Positions 19,245 to 26,915 of a stretch of DNA of 58,105 bases are shown piece after piece. The notes beneath the pieces are model-generated. The model was not told the DNA's origin and did not search any database. It saw only the letters and a program-made list of their open reading frames with translations. This DNA is from Polaromonas sp. (GTDB taxonomy: Bacteria > Pseudomonadota > Gammaproteobacteria > Burkholderiales > Burkholderiaceae_C): positions 1 through 58,105 of the forward strand of contig NZ_JAQSDL010000030.1 in assembly GCF_029945895.1 (NCBI RefSeq), given 5' to 3'. Position numbers and translations under genes: made by a program. The number at the start of each line of letters is the position of its first letter. Within the stretch, counting starts at the first letter, position 1.

Positions 19245-19343
19245 TTACATCGGCTGAGGCGTCGGCTGTACCTGACCCGGATTGGGCGGGGTGGCGATGG
19301 GCTGCACCGGTTCGGGCGGCGGCACGTTGGGGTCGGTGGCCAT
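19245..19343 (-). CDS. Very small proline-rich protein (32 aa)
   Basis: MATDPNVPPPEPVQPI and a second proline-rich half; 11 of 32 residues are proline. The ATG at 19343 lies 26 bases after the stop of the 102-aa gene, with a weak AGG upstream. I do not recognise it. The composition suits an extended cytoplasmic or exported peptide. It could be spurious; its place at the end of a row of small same-strand frames is the main support. Confidence 0.4.
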   Translation of the reverse strand: MATDPNVPPPEPVQPIATPPNPGQVQPTPQPM

Positions 19344-19368
19344 ACCTGGTTTTTGTTCGGACACGTTC

Positions 19369-19677
19369 TTACTTTCTGTGCGGTGCATGGGCGGGGGACG
19401 GCTCCACCCGCTGGTCGAGTTCACGGATCATGCGCTCGCCTTCAAGGTCGCGCCCGTCGGACGGAATGTCGCGTTCGTTGCCGATTTGCGGCTCTTCGGT
19501 GGGCAGTGCGAGCGCCGTGTCATTGGCCGAGATGTCCACCGCCGGATTGCGCTGCGGCGTGCCGCTCGGGTCCACCGGCAGTGGCGGTGTGGGGTCGTCG
19601 TTGCTGTCGTCGCCCGGCGTCACTGCCGGTTCGTCCGGCCCTTCTTCGTCGGGCAGGGCCTTCGGTTCGGCATGCAT
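19369..19677 (-). CDS. Small acidic hypothetical protein (102 aa)
   Basis: 102 residues, rich in Asp, Glu and Pro (DEEGPDEPAVTPGDDSNDDP) with no hydrophobic segment, so soluble and probably disordered. A Arg/Glu-rich segment (DGRDLEGERMIRELDQRVEP) near the C-terminus could be a short helix. The ATG follows the stop of the preceding 50-aa gene by one base, consistent with an operon. I recognise no family. Confidence 0.55.
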   Translation of the reverse strand: MHAEPKALPDEEGPDEPAVTPGDDSNDDPTPPLPVDPSGTPQRNPAVDISANDTALALPTEEPQIGNERDIPSDGRDLEGERMIRELDQRVEPSPAHAPHRK

Positions 19678-19678
19678 C

Positions 19679-19831
19679 TCAGAACCCGCCCAGCGTCAGC
19701 GGCACGGTCTCGGTGACCACGGCCGCCGCGGCAGCCATGCTGGCGCAGACGGTGGTGAGGTAGGCGACGTAGGCCGCGGCGATACGGCGGGCCCGGCGGG
19801 GTTTGAAAGGGGTGGCTGTCGGCAGGTTCAT
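19679..19831 (-). CDS. Small membrane or exported hypothetical protein (50 aa)
   Basis: 50 residues. A basic N-terminal part (PFKPRRARRIAAAY) is followed by one hydrophobic segment (VAYLTTVCASMAAAAAVV), so a single-pass membrane protein or a signal-like peptide. I chose ATG 19831 because GAGGA lies 7 bases upstream; an in-frame ATG at 19858 would make 59 residues. First of three small genes reading the same way. No family recognised. Confidence 0.5.
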   Translation of the reverse strand: MNLPTATPFKPRRARRIAAAYVAYLTTVCASMAAAAAVVTETVPLTLGGF

Positions 19832-19943
19832 GGCGGCGTCCTCAAAGAATGCCTTCATGATGGCCGCGCCCGGGCGCCGCGCCTATAGGCTGCCATGCAC
19901 TGTGTTTGTCAGTGTCCGGCTGACATGGCCGGCCTCCAGCCGC

Positions 19944-20819
19944 TCAATGCGAGGAATGCGCCAGCCCGCTGACCAGCGTGACCAGGGCAATGCCCACACC
20001 CAGCCAGGCAATTTGTGCGAGTGTCTCGCGGGCTGTCAGCCTTTTTTGCAGCTGCGGTATCAGGTCGGCCAGTGCCACATACACAAAGCTGCTGGAGGCC
20101 ACCACCAGAAAATACGGCAGCCAGTCGTGCAGCATGTCCACCAGCGCGTAACCGATCAGGCCGCCCAGGGCGGTCACGGCGCCGGCCAGCGACACCTTGA
20201 CCAGGGCCGCGCTGCGGTTGCTGGAGGTGTGGCGCAGCACCACCAGGTCACCCATGTGGTGCGGCACTTCATGCGCCAGCACGGCCAGCGCGGTGATCAC
20301 GCCCAGGCGCATGTCGGCAACAAAGGCCGAAGCAATCAGGATGCCGTCACCGAAGGCATGCACGCTGTCGCCGGTCAGCACCGCCCAGCTGCCCGATCGG
20401 GCGGGGTGGCCGTGGTGATGGTGGTGCGGGTGGCCGTGCTCCAGCGCACCGGGCGCGGTGTTGACGTGTTCGGCCCGTCCGGAGTTGCCCGAGCGCAGCG
20501 GCGCGAGCAGATGGCCCGTATCGCCCTGGCCCTGCGGGTCATGGTGCTCATGGCCGTGGTGATACAGCTCGGCCTTGTCGAGCAGGAAGAAAAACACCAG
20601 CCCGACCAGCAAGGTGGCAAACAGCTCCTGCGCACCGGCCTGGCTCTCGAAGGCCTCGGGCAGCAGGTGCATGAAGGCGGTCGCCAGCAAGGCGCCAGCA
20701 GCCATGCTGAGCATGTGGTTGGTGTAGCGGGCCAGCACGCCAAAGCTGAGCAGCGCCGCCAGCCACACGCTGCCGATGCCGGCAGCCAGGGTGCCGGTCA
20801 AAATTGCTATCAATGTCAT
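19944..20819 (-). CDS. ZIP-family divalent metal transporter
   Basis: 291 residues with about eight hydrophobic segments. The conserved metal-site helices are DSVHAFGDGILIASAF (fourth) and LAVLAHEVPHHMGDLVVL (fifth). A His-rich cytoplasmic loop (HGHPHHHHHGHP, plus YHHGHEHHD) lies before them, as in zinc/iron ZIP proteins. It imports or equilibrates Zn2+, Fe2+ or related ions. The start codon and the next five codons (MTLIAI) lie inside an AGCTATC-family repeat, and the first membrane helix begins immediately after, so no downstream start is likely. The ribosome-binding site is weak. Confidence 0.92.
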   Translation of the reverse strand: MTLIAILTGTLAAGIGSVWLAALLSFGVLARYTNHMLSMAAGALLATAFMHLLPEAFESQAGAQELFATLLVGLVFFFLLDKAELYHHGHEHHDPQGQGDTGHLLAPLRSGNSGRAEHVNTAPGALEHGHPHHHHHGHPARSGSWAVLTGDSVHAFGDGILIASAFVADMRLGVITALAVLAHEVPHHMGDLVVLRHTSSNRSAALVKVSLAGAVTALGGLIGYALVDMLHDWLPYFLVVASSSFVYVALADLIPQLQKRLTARETLAQIAWLGVGIALVTLVSGLAHSSH

Positions 20820-20858
20820 AGCTGCTCACGCCCGATCTATATGGGCTGAAGCCCGAAA
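20804..20858 (-). repeat. AGCTATC-family dispersed repeat, copy 3, spanning the ZIP gene start
   Basis: On the minus strand: TCGGGCTTCAGCCCATATAG, then GGGCGTGAGCAGCTATGACATTGATAGCAA. The ATG within AGCTATGACATT is the ZIP start codon. Layout matches the copies at 7256 and 45719. Confidence 0.6.
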
Positions 20859-20884
20859 ACGTTGTAAAAATCGCCTCAAACGCA

Positions 20885-20917
20885 AAAAAGCCGCCACACA
20901 TCGCTGTGGGGCGGCTC
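20885..20917 (-). terminator. Rho-independent terminator of the dienelactone hydrolase gene
   Basis: On the minus strand AGCCGCC-CCACAGCGATGTGT-GGCGGCT is followed by TTTTT. It lies 20 bases after the stop at 20938. Confidence 0.8.
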
Positions 20918-20937
20918 CATGCCGGGCGGGCTTGAAC

Positions 20938-21837
20938 TTAAGCGACGCCGTTGGCCTTGAACCACGCCAGAGCGCGTTTCCAGCCGTCTTCTGCCGGCTC
21001 CTTGCGGAAGCTCGGGCGGTAGTCGGCGTGGAACGCGTGCGGGGCATCAGGGTACACCACAAACTGGGACGCCTTCGCCGCGGCACTGCCACTGGCCAAG
21101 GCCACTTTCATCTTATCAACCGTGTCAAGGGGGATGCCGCTGTCCTGCCCGCCGTAGAGGCCAAGCACGGGGCCGTTCAGGATGGGGGCAATGTCGATCG
21201 GGTGTTTGGGCGTGAGCGGCGTGCTGGCGCCGACCAGGCGGCCGTACCAGGCCACGCCAGCCTTGACACCGGGGTTGTGTGCGCTGTACAGCCAGGTGAT
21301 GCGGCCACCCCAGCAAAAGCCGGTGATGCCCACCTTGGCGGTATCGCCGCCGTTGGCACCCGCCCACTTCACCGCGCCGTCGAGGTCGGCCATGACCTGG
21401 CCATCCGGCACCTTGGAGACAACATCGGCCATCAGCTTGGCCATTTCGCCGTACTGCGAGGGGTCGCCCTGGCGCGCATAGAGCTCGGGCGCGATGGCCA
21501 GGTAACCGGCCTTGGCAAAACGACGGACGGTGTCGGCAATGTATTCATGCACGCCAAAAATTTCCTGGATCACCAGGATCACGGGCAAATTGGTTTTACC
21601 GGCAGGCGCGGCGTAATAGGCCGGGACCTTGAAACCGTTGACTTCAAACGAGGTTTCGCCGGCCTTCAGGCCCTCGGCCGAGGTCTTGATCGCGGTCTGC
21701 GCCATGATCGGCAGGGCTGTGGCGGCATAACCGACACCGAGGGCCGCCTTCAGCGCCGTGCGGCGGGTTGCGCCGTTTTCGGTGCTCTGGCCGGGAAGCA
21801 GGGAGTCAAACTCGGATTTCTGATCGCTGTGGAGCAT
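20938..21837 (-). CDS. Exported dienelactone hydrolase family protein
   Basis: 299 residues. A twin-arginine-like signal (TRRTALKAALGVGYAATALP) occupies residues ~35-55. The alpha/beta-hydrolase domain has the dienelactone-hydrolase Cys nucleophile in GFCWGGR, the acid in GGQDSGIP and the His in DAPHAFH. Family members hydrolyse cyclic lactone esters in chlorocatechol breakdown, but exported ones have broader, mostly unknown substrates. I chose ATG 21837 (MLHSDQKSEF); the longer reading from 21987 has no family-like sequence. A terminator follows. GGGAATTACC-type motifs lie upstream. Confidence 0.9.
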   Translation of the reverse strand: MLHSDQKSEFDSLLPGQSTENGATRRTALKAALGVGYAATALPIMAQTAIKTSAEGLKAGETSFEVNGFKVPAYYAAPAGKTNLPVILVIQEIFGVHEYIADTVRRFAKAGYLAIAPELYARQGDPSQYGEMAKLMADVVSKVPDGQVMADLDGAVKWAGANGGDTAKVGITGFCWGGRITWLYSAHNPGVKAGVAWYGRLVGASTPLTPKHPIDIAPILNGPVLGLYGGQDSGIPLDTVDKMKVALASGSAAAKASQFVVYPDAPHAFHADYRPSFRKEPAEDGWKRALAWFKANGVA

Positions 21838-21945
21838 GGCGGTTTCCTCAATATCTGGGTTGATGGGACGTGAAAGGGGCGTGAAGGAGGCTGAGCTGAT
21901 AAAGCAGTCGGAGTCTAGGCGGTCACAGAAGTTCTTGCCGGTGCA

Positions 21946-21971
21946 GGGAATTACCAGGGGGTATTCCCCCC
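21946..21971. promoter_or_regulatory. Double GGGAATTACC / GGGGGTATTCCCC motif upstream of the dienelactone hydrolase
   Basis: Two adjacent inverted GGG-n-TA-CCC sites, related to those before both TRAP receptors. A GAGTCTAGG segment (21911-21919) nearer the gene also recurs at 513-521. Confidence 0.35.
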
Positions 21972-22006
21972 GTCCCACCGCGGTCATGCCGCCCCTGCTT
22001 GCGGGT

Positions 22007-24838
22007 TCAGTGGGCCTTTTCCCAGTTCGGACCGATGCCGATCTCGGCCAGCAGCGGTACCTTCAGGTCCGCCACCCCGGCCATCAGGCGCGGAATTTCA
22101 TGGCGCACCCACTCGACCTCGGCCTCGGGCACTTCAAACACCAGTTCGTCGTGCACCTGCATGATCATCTTGGTGGCGCGCTTTTCAGCATCGAGCACGT
22201 CCTGCACCTTGACCATGCTGAGCTTGATCAGGTCGGCCGCCGTGCCCTGCATGGGCGCGTTGATGGCCTGCCGCTCCGCCGCTTTCTTGCGCGGGCCATT
22301 GCCGCCATTGATCTCGGGCAGGTAAAGCCGCCGGCCAAACACGGTTTCGACAAAATGGTTTTCCCGGGCGAACACCACGGTCTGCTCCATGTAGTTCTTC
22401 ACACCCGGGTAACGCTGGAAATACTTGTCGATGTAGGCCGCTGCGGCCTTGGTCTCGATGCCCAGGTTGCGCGCCAGGCCGAAACTGCTCATGCCGTAGA
22501 TCAGGCCGAAGTTAATGACCTTGGCGTAGCGGCGCTGCTCGCTGCTGACCTGGTCCACCGCAACACCGAACACCTCGGCGGCGGTCGCGCGGTGCACGTC
22601 CAGGCCGTCGGTGAAGGCGCGCAGCAGCGCTTCGTCTCCGCTCAGGTGGGCCATGATGCGCAGCTCGATCTGCGAGTAGTCGGCGCTGGCGATCATGCAA
22701 CCGGGCGGCGCCACAAAAGCCTCGCGCACACGCCGGCCCTCCGGCGTGCGCACCGGGATGTTCTGCAGGTTGGGGTCGTTGCTCGACAGGCGCCCGGTCA
22801 CGGCCACCGCCTGCGCGTAATGTGTGTGCACCCTGCCGGTACGCGGCAGCGCGAGCTGGGCCAGCTTGTCGGTGTAAGTGCCTTTGAGTTTGGAGAGCGA
22901 GCGGTGTTCCAGCAGCTTGGCCGGCAATGGGTAATCCTCGGCGAGTTTTTCCAGCACTTCTTCGTCGGTGCTGCGTGCGCCGGTGGCGGTTTTCTTGATC
23001 ACCGGCATGCCCAGCTTGTCAAAGAAAATTTCGCCCAACTGCTTGGGGCTGCCCAGGTTGAAGGGCTGGCCGGCAATCTCGTAAGCCTCGGCTTCAAGCT
23101 GCAGGATGCGCTGCCCCAGCTCGTGGCTTTGCACCGCCAGCATGGGCGCATCAATCAGCACGCCGTTGCGCTCGATGCGGTACAGCGCTTCGCTGCTGCG
23201 CATTTCCAGTTCGTAGATGAAACGCAGCTTGTCGTCGGCCTGCAGCCGCGGCCAGAGCACGCGGTGCACGTCCAGGGTCTGGTCCGAGTCTTCACACGAG
23301 TATTCGGCGGCCTTGGCGATGTCAACCTGGTTGAACTTGATCTGGTGCGCTCCCTTGCCGCACAGGTCTTCGTAGTTGATGCCGCTGCGGCCCACATGGC
23401 GCTCGGCCAGGCTGGCCAGGCCGTGCGGCTTGTGCACTTCCAGCACATAACTCTGCAGCATGGTGTCGTGGGCGTAACCCTGGACCTCGATGCCGTGGTT
23501 GGCAAACACATGGCGGTCGTACTTGATGTGTTGTCCGAGCTTGGCCCGGGCCGGGTTTTCCAGCCAGGGCTTGAGCCGCGCCAGCACCTCATCGCGCGGC
23601 AACTGCGCAGGCGCATCGGGGTAGTCGTGCGTCAGCGGAATGTAGGCCGCCTCGCCGGGCGTCACGCTGAAACTCAGGCCGACGATCTGGGCCAGCATTT
23701 CGTCGAGCGAGGTGGTTTCGGTGTCCAGCGCCACCAGCTCGGCGGCTTCGATTTTTGCCAGCCAGGCGTCGAACATCGGCCAGTCGAGTACGGTGTCGTA
23801 ACGCAGGTTGGTGGTCCGCTCGGCCAGCGGGGTGGCCAGAAAGGCCGGCTCGTCAAACAGCCCCGGTTCGTCGGGCGACGCTGTGGCCGAGGCCGCCGCG
23901 CGGTCCTGGCGGTGGGTGTCGGGTCCGGCCGGCAGCTCGGCCGGGGCATTCTGGGTGTCCAGGCTGCGGACCAGGCCCTTGAACCCGTACTTTTCATAAA
24001 AAGCCTTCAAGGCCTCCGTCTGCTGTGCGCCAACAGCTATGTTTTCCATAGCAGGCAGACCCTCGATGTAAGCCTGCAGTTCGCAGTCTTTCTTGATGGT
24101 CAGCAGCTCGCGGCCCCGGGGCAGCCAGTCGAGCGACTGGCGCAGGTTGTCGCCGACCACGCCCTTGATTTCGCCGGCACGCGCCACCAGGGCGTCGAGC
24201 GAGCCGTATTCGAGCAGCCATTTCACCGCCGTCTTCGGACCGACCTTGGGCACGCCGGGCACGTTGTCCACGGCGTCGCCGACCAGGGTCTGGTAGTCCA
24301 CCATCAGGCGCGGCGGCACGCCGAACTCGGACTCCACGCCGGCCAGGTCGCGCCGGCGGTCGTTCATGGTGTCGATCACCGTGATGTTTTCGTCGACCAG
24401 CTGGCTCAGGTCCTTGTCGCCGCTGGAGATGATGACTTCAATGCCCTGCTGCGACGCCATGCAGGCCAGCGTGCCGATCACGTCGTCGGCTTCCACCCCG
24501 GGCACATCCAGCACCTTCCAGCCGAGCAGGCGCACCACCTCGTGGATGGGCTCGACCTGGCTGCGCAAATCGTCGGGCATGGGCGAACGCTGGGCCTTGT
24601 ACTCGGGGTAAAGCGCATCCCTGAAGGTCGGCCCCTTGGCGTCGAAGACGCAGACGGCGAAGTCGGCACGCACGTCCTTGCGCAGCTTCTGCATCATGTT
24701 GATCATGCCGCGAATGGCGCCGGTGGCGGGGCTTTGCGGGTTGCCGGGGTCGGCGCGCAGGTCGGGCATCGCATGGAAAGCGCGGTAGAGATAGCTGGAG
24801 CCATCCACCAGCAGCAGTGTTTTTTTGTCGGTGCTCAT
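22007..24838 (-). CDS. polA: DNA polymerase I
   Basis: 943 residues. N-terminal 5' nuclease (~1-290; LVDGSSYLYRAFHAMPDL, DVPGVEADDVIGTLA). 3'-5' exonuclease (~330-530) with Exo I ALDTETTS, Exo II GQHIKYDRHVF and Exo III YSCEDSD, so proofreading looks intact. The polymerase domain has motif A ASADYSQIELRIMAHLSGDE, motif B RRYAKVINFGLIYGMSSFGL and motif C MQVHDELVFE. It works in Okazaki-fragment maturation and repair. An AGCTATG...CATAGC palindrome lies in the linker (24035-24052). It is divergent from DUF2782-thrB, an order shared with pseudomonads. Its promoter side is occupied by three hairpin elements. Confidence 0.98.
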   Translation of the reverse strand: MSTDKKTLLLVDGSSYLYRAFHAMPDLRADPGNPQSPATGAIRGMINMMQKLRKDVRADFAVCVFDAKGPTFRDALYPEYKAQRSPMPDDLRSQVEPIHEVVRLLGWKVLDVPGVEADDVIGTLACMASQQGIEVIISSGDKDLSQLVDENITVIDTMNDRRRDLAGVESEFGVPPRLMVDYQTLVGDAVDNVPGVPKVGPKTAVKWLLEYGSLDALVARAGEIKGVVGDNLRQSLDWLPRGRELLTIKKDCELQAYIEGLPAMENIAVGAQQTEALKAFYEKYGFKGLVRSLDTQNAPAELPAGPDTHRQDRAAASATASPDEPGLFDEPAFLATPLAERTTNLRYDTVLDWPMFDAWLAKIEAAELVALDTETTSLDEMLAQIVGLSFSVTPGEAAYIPLTHDYPDAPAQLPRDEVLARLKPWLENPARAKLGQHIKYDRHVFANHGIEVQGYAHDTMLQSYVLEVHKPHGLASLAERHVGRSGINYEDLCGKGAHQIKFNQVDIAKAAEYSCEDSDQTLDVHRVLWPRLQADDKLRFIYELEMRSSEALYRIERNGVLIDAPMLAVQSHELGQRILQLEAEAYEIAGQPFNLGSPKQLGEIFFDKLGMPVIKKTATGARSTDEEVLEKLAEDYPLPAKLLEHRSLSKLKGTYTDKLAQLALPRTGRVHTHYAQAVAVTGRLSSNDPNLQNIPVRTPEGRRVREAFVAPPGCMIASADYSQIELRIMAHLSGDEALLRAFTDGLDVHRATAAEVFGVAVDQVSSEQRRYAKVINFGLIYGMSSFGLARNLGIETKAAAAYIDKYFQRYPGVKNYMEQTVVFARENHFVETVFGRRLYLPEINGGNGPRKKAAERQAINAPMQGTAADLIKLSMVKVQDVLDAEKRATKMIMQVHDELVFEVPEAEVEWVRHEIPRLMAGVADLKVPLLAEIGIGPNWEKAH
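24035..24052. repeat. AGCTATG-TTTT-CCATAGC palindrome inside polA
   Basis: An 18-bp near-palindrome like the core of the AGCTATC repeats, coding for part of AMENIAVGA in the linker before the 3'-5' exonuclease domain. The flanks are less similar than in other copies, so it may be a remnant or a chance match. Confidence 0.35.
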
Positions 24839-24842
24839 GGCG

Positions 24843-25109
24843 AGGGCCTGTTCACACTATTGATGCAAGTGCGAATATGGTTAAAACAACGCCCATCTAG
24901 GCGCGCGACGACGCTCAGCCTGGGCGGCTGAGCTAGGAGTGCAACAACGAGTGGCGTTGCTTTAACCATATTCCCTCCGGGTTGCGGCCAAAAAGGCCAT
25001 GCGCAGCGTTGCAAAGCCTTGCCGGGCGTCAGCCCGGCTGCATTTTGCGCCTCGCGCATGACCTTTTTGACTCGCAACGCATCTTGCATAAATAGTGTGA
25101 GCAGGCCCT
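24843..25109. mobile_element. MITE-like hairpin element A, interrupted by element B
   Basis: 27-bp terminal inverted repeats (AGGGCCTG-T/C-TCACACTATT-G/T-ATGCAAG) at 24843-24869 and 25083-25109, with two mismatches. The complementarity continues inward on both sides (AAAAAGGCCATGCGC / GCGCATGACCTTTTT) to a GCCGGGCGTCAGCCCGGC centre. The left arm is split by element B; without it the element is about 160 bp. It has no coding capacity. It resembles a non-autonomous transposable element, but no source transposase is visible. Confidence 0.7.
24874..24972. mobile_element. MITE-like hairpin element B (99 bp), nested in element A
   Basis: 20-bp terminal inverted repeats (AATATGGTTAAA-A/G-CAACGCC) at 24874-24893 and 24953-24972, one mismatch. 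A perfect GCTCAGCC/GGCTGAGC stem sits at the exact centre (24913-24933). Joining the flanks restores the left arm of element A (TGCG | GTTGCGGCCAAAAAGG against TGCGTTGCGAGTCAAAAAGG on the other arm), which shows that B entered A. About 7 bases (CCCTCCG) to its right may belong to the insertion. Confidence 0.65.
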
Positions 25110-25273
25110 AGTGTCCTGTCCCGCAAATAAAGGCGATATGAAACTGCCCAGTCAGCCGGCATGCGGCGTTGCTCGTCGTTGCCATAGCTACGGCTATGTC
25201 GCCTTCTCGCGCCTTGCCTGACGACTGACTGGACAATTTCATTTCATCACCTTATTTGCGGGACAGGACACTA
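25109..25273. mobile_element. MITE-like hairpin element C (165 bp), abutting element A
   Basis: 22-bp perfect terminal inverted repeats beginning TAGTGTCCTGTCCCGCAAAT, with CTAG at both outer edges. The arms remain partly complementary up to a centre CATAGCTACGGCTATG (25183-25198), which coincides with the midpoint. No reading frame. Its left end shares a base with the right end of element A. Confidence 0.7.
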
Positions 25274-25319
25274 GATTGTCACCGTTTTGCCGGCCCTATC
25301 CACCGGGGTGCCGGCCCCC

Positions 25320-25325
25320 TACAAT
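25320..25325 (+). promoter_or_regulatory. Candidate -10 box (TACAAT) of DUF2782-thrB
   Basis: TACAATGCAGG lies only 6 bases before the ATG at 25332. If used, transcription would begin at or next to the start codon, giving a leaderless message. Confidence 0.4.
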
Positions 25326-25331
25326 GCAGGC

Positions 25332-25697
25332 ATGCAACACCCTCTTTGCTCCCTTCTGTTCGCCGCCACGGCTGTGCTGGCCAGTGCCCCCGTGTTGGCC
25401 CAGACGGCGGCGCCTGCCCCGGCAGCGGCACCTGCGCCAGCCCTGCAGCCCGGCACCAACCCGGTCAGCAGCCGGCCCGAGCCGGCCATCCAGCGCATCC
25501 GCACGGAAGACGCCGGTTCGCGCATCGACGAAGTGCGCGTGGGCGGCGAGACACAAAGCATCACCGTGCAGCCCAAAGCCAATGTGCCGGCCTATGAGGT
25601 CCTGCCCTCCGACGCCACCAAGGGCGGCGGCACCGCACCGTCCACCTCGGGCGCCGGCAGCACCGGCAAACGCGTCTGGAACGTGCTCAAGTTCTAG
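25332..25697 (+). CDS. DUF2782 family exported protein
   Basis: 121 residues with a signal peptide (MQHPLCSLLFAATAVLASAPVLAQ). An Ala/Pro-rich linker follows, then a small domain (IQRIRTEDAGSRIDEVRVGGETQSI ... VQPKANVPAYEVLP) matching DUF2782, a short beta-rich domain of unknown function. The polA-DUF2782-thrB neighbourhood is conserved in pseudomonads, which supports the assignment. It is 34 bases before thrB and probably co-transcribed. A Gly/Ser/Thr-rich tail precedes the C-terminal GKRVWNVLKF. Confidence 0.8.
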   Translation: MQHPLCSLLFAATAVLASAPVLAQTAAPAPAAAPAPALQPGTNPVSSRPEPAIQRIRTEDAGSRIDEVRVGGETQSITVQPKANVPAYEVLPSDATKGGGTAPSTSGAGSTGKRVWNVLKF

Positions 25698-25731
25698 TTT
25701 CTCCCCTTTAGTTCCAGTTTCCGTTTCAGGC

Positions 25732-26721
25732 ATGGCCGTTTACACCGAAGTCTCGTTTGACGAGGCCGCTCCCCTTTTGCATTCGCTCGGTCTGGGGCAG
25801 CTGAAGACCCTGGACCCCTGCTCGGGCGGCATCGAGAACACCAACTATTTCGCCGACACCGACCAGGGCCGCTACGTCCTGACGCTGTTCGAACGCCTGG
25901 GCTTCGAGCAGTTGCCGTTTTACCTGTACCTGATGCAACACCTGGCGCAGCGCGGCATTCCGGTGCCGGAACCGCACGCCGCCCTGACGGCCGGCGCAGG
26001 CAGCTGGCCCGGCGACATCCTGCACAAGCTCAAGGGCAAACCTGCTGCCGTGGTGGACCGCCTGCGCGGCCGCAGCGAACTGTCGCCCACACCCGCCCAC
26101 TGTGCGGCGGTGGGCGACATGCTGGCGCGCATGCACCTGGCGGGACAGGATTTCGACCGCCAGCAGGCCAACCTGCGCGGCCTGGCCTGGTGGAATGAGA
26201 CCGTGCCGGTGGTCCTGCCCTACCTCAGCCCCGAACAAAGCAGCCTGATCCGCGCTGAGCTGGCCTACCAGAACCATGTCGCCGCCTCCTCGGCCTGGCA
26301 GGCGCTGCCGCGCGGTCCGGTGCATGCCGACCTGTTTCGCGACAACGTGATGTTCGACAGCGACGGCGGCAAGCTGCATCTGACCGGCTTTTTTGATTTT
26401 TACTTTGCCGGCTGGGATGCCCTGCTGTTCGACATCGGCGTCAGCCTCAACGACTGGTGTGTGGACCTCGCCACCGGTGAACGCGACACAGCGCGCACTG
26501 CGGCCTTCATGACGGCCTACCAGGCCGTGCGGCCCCTGAACGCCCAGGAACGCGGCCTGCTGCCGGCGATGGAGCGCGCCGGTGCCCTGCGTTTCTGGAT
26601 CTCGCGCCTGTGGGACTTTCACCTGCCGCGCGAAGCCGCGCTGTTGCAGGCGCACGACCCCGGCCATTTTGAACGGGTGCTGCGCCAGCGCGTGGCCCAT
26701 CCTTGCAGCCTGTCAGACTGA
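25732..26721 (+). CDS. thrB: Homoserine kinase, choline-kinase-like type
   Basis: 329 residues. Phosphorylates L-homoserine for threonine synthesis, using the aminoglycoside-phosphotransferase fold (ThrB2) instead of the GHMP fold of enterobacteria. SGGIENTNYF (31-40) begins the nucleotide loop. PVHADLFRDNVMFD (196-209) is the catalytic loop with Asp200 and Asn205. FFDFYFAGWDALLFDIG is the Mg-binding DFG-equivalent region. The length matches the betaproteobacterial family. Homoserine dehydrogenase and threonine synthase are not in the window. Confidence 0.95.
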   Translation: MAVYTEVSFDEAAPLLHSLGLGQLKTLDPCSGGIENTNYFADTDQGRYVLTLFERLGFEQLPFYLYLMQHLAQRGIPVPEPHAALTAGAGSWPGDILHKLKGKPAAVVDRLRGRSELSPTPAHCAAVGDMLARMHLAGQDFDRQQANLRGLAWWNETVPVVLPYLSPEQSSLIRAELAYQNHVAASSAWQALPRGPVHADLFRDNVMFDSDGGKLHLTGFFDFYFAGWDALLFDIGVSLNDWCVDLATGERDTARTAAFMTAYQAVRPLNAQERGLLPAMERAGALRFWISRLWDFHLPREAALLQAHDPGHFERVLRQRVAHPCSLSD

Positions 26722-26915
26722 CCCTGTTGCGCCGCGCCGTGGCCAGAAGCGGCCAGCTGGAAATAATGCAGGCACCGTTCCCGCTTTTTGCAGCAAACTG
26801 CCAGGCCAGCGTTTCAAGAACCTCTCGGTCAATAATTGTTCACCGGGTCCGCGCCTTTCTAGATGCTTCGATTGAACCTGTACCGACCTGAATCCATCAA
26901 CATGCAAACCAAGCA

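Noticed and set aside
21836..24931. A 1031-codon open frame on the plus strand opposite polA
   Set aside because: Antisense to a complete DNA polymerase I with every motif. Composition is His/Gln/Arg/Gly-rich, as expected from GC-rich antisense codons. The same applies to 617-1729, 2775-4637, 6125-7306, 31243-33006, 46103-48058 and 55977-57893.
24843..25273. An insertion sequence with a decayed transposase
   Set aside because: No coding remnant is seen in any frame; the whole length is accounted for by inverted arms.
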